This document shows positions 5,791 to 6,144 of a stretch of DNA of 6,144 nucleotides, piece by piece. Source of the stretch: Patescibacteria group bacterium (lineage in GTDB: Bacteria; Patescibacteriota; Patescibacteriia; UBA1558; GWA2-36-10); contig JAUPVE010000043.1 in NCBI GenBank assembly GCA_030917205.1, positions 1-6,144 of the forward strand. The letters are read 5' to 3'. The notes under the pieces were generated by a model that was not told the origin of the DNA, did not search any database, and was given only the letters and a program-made list of their open reading frames with translations. How positions within the stretch are numbered: position 1 is the stretch's first letter; each line of letters opens with the position of its first letter. The position numbers and the translations under genes were made by a program.

Positions 5791-5798
5791 AATTTTTT

Positions 5799-5804
5799 AT
5801 TCTA
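5799..5804 (-). promoter_or_regulatory. Weak candidate -10 before the Cys-rich surface protein gene
   Basis: TAGAAT on the minus strand matches the -10 consensus at five of six positions, but the -35 at 17 bp (AAAATT, 5822-5827) is poor. The implied start near 5792 would give a nearly leaderless transcript. The spacer is almost all A and T, so chance is likely. Co-transcription with the upstream gene is the simpler view. Confidence 0.2.
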
Positions 5805-5847
5805 AGTTATTTTTATATTTTAATTTTGAATATATTAAAAATAAATA

Positions 5848-6144
5848 CTACAACTCTCTGATACTACCAACCACCTTATCAATCAAGTCATCAATGTCAA
5901 AATTTTGTCTTTCATCGACACAGGCGGTTTGCTGAGGATCGTCATAGTTCAGGCACTGAGGATAGCGCAAAGTAAACTTGACGCTAATCAACTTACCAGC
6001 TCGCTGAGTGGTATAAATATAAGTAGTATAAGTACTACCAGCGGCGCCTTCACTCATAGCACTGATACAATACTGCTGATCATTGATCAGTCTCTCGCTG
6101 ACACGACTCGCTTGGCTAGAGGTCTCCGGCGTAGTGACACAAGT
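5848..6144 (-). CDS. Secreted or anchored Cys-containing protein, C-terminal 98 residues only
   Basis: The frame is open from the right edge to TAG at 5848, so the N-terminus and any signal sequence lie outside; the first Met in the window (codon 6055-6057) is internal, since clear protein-like sequence continues before it. The visible part has four Cys (2, 26, 64 and 75 of the fragment), a beta-rich Thr/Tyr stretch (STYTTYIYTT), then LISVKFTLRYPQCLNYDD and an acidic helical end (FDIDDLIDKVVGSIREL). The Cys pair around LNYDDPQQTA could be a disulfide loop. Function unknown. The spaced Cys and position upstream of another extracellular Cys-rich protein suggest an exported partner, possibly in the same operon (57-bp gap, no terminator). 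I cannot name a family. Confidence 0.8.
   Translation of the reverse strand, partial: TCVTTPETSSQASRVSERLINDQQYCISAMSEGAAGSTYTTYIYTTQRAGKLISVKFTLRYPQCLNYDDPQQTACVDERQNFDIDDLIDKVVGSIREL

Noticed and set aside
1..6144. CRISPR arrays, tRNA or rRNA genes, insertion sequences, defence genes
   Set aside because: I looked for spaced direct repeats, cloverleaf ends, transposase motifs and terminal repeats and saw none.

Overview
The window reads as an AT-rich bacterial chromosome fragment with every supported gene on the minus strand. The best guess is a member of the Patescibacteria (CPR). This rests on the lysine-rich, AT-rich proteins, a SurA-like membrane protein lacking its isomerase domain, Cys-rich single-pass surface proteins with a CPDG...GPNCEFA motif that I associate with that group, and frequent absence of Shine-Dalgarno sites. 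It is inference, not proof. TGA ends two genes and never interrupts an ORF, so UGA is a stop here, not a glycine codon as in Gracilibacteria/SR1.

Layout, read in the direction of transcription (right to left). 6144-5848 holds the C-terminal end of a secreted Cys-containing protein. 5790-4627 is a 387-aa membrane-anchored, modular, Cys-rich surface protein ending in a clear terminator. 4493-4260 is a 77-aa His-rich orphan with its own strong promoter, the best Shine-Dalgarno in the window, and two abutting 3' hairpins. 4130-3372 (SGNH hydrolase) and 3391-2276 (acyltransferase-3) overlap by 20 bp and form an apparent two-gene O-acylation operon. 2145-1471 is a single-pass SurA/PrsA-type chaperone-like protein without a parvulin domain, followed by a hairpin terminator. 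1311 to the left edge is murC, missing only its C-terminus, preceded by two candidate promoters and a perfect palindrome.

The common theme is the cell envelope. MurC makes the peptidoglycan precursor UDP-MurNAc-L-Ala. The acyltransferase/SGNH pair probably acetylates or deacetylates a surface glycan. The SurA-like protein may assist folding of exported proteins, and the two Cys-rich proteins are probably displayed outside the membrane. Terminators and promoters divide these into at least five transcription units, so the shared location need not mean shared regulation.

No mobile element, CRISPR array, tRNA, rRNA or defence system is visible. No intergenic stretch exceeds about 160 bases. The most interesting items are the split acyltransferase/SGNH pair with Arg-to-Lys changes, the highly expressed-looking His-rich orphan, and the modular Cys-rich surface protein.
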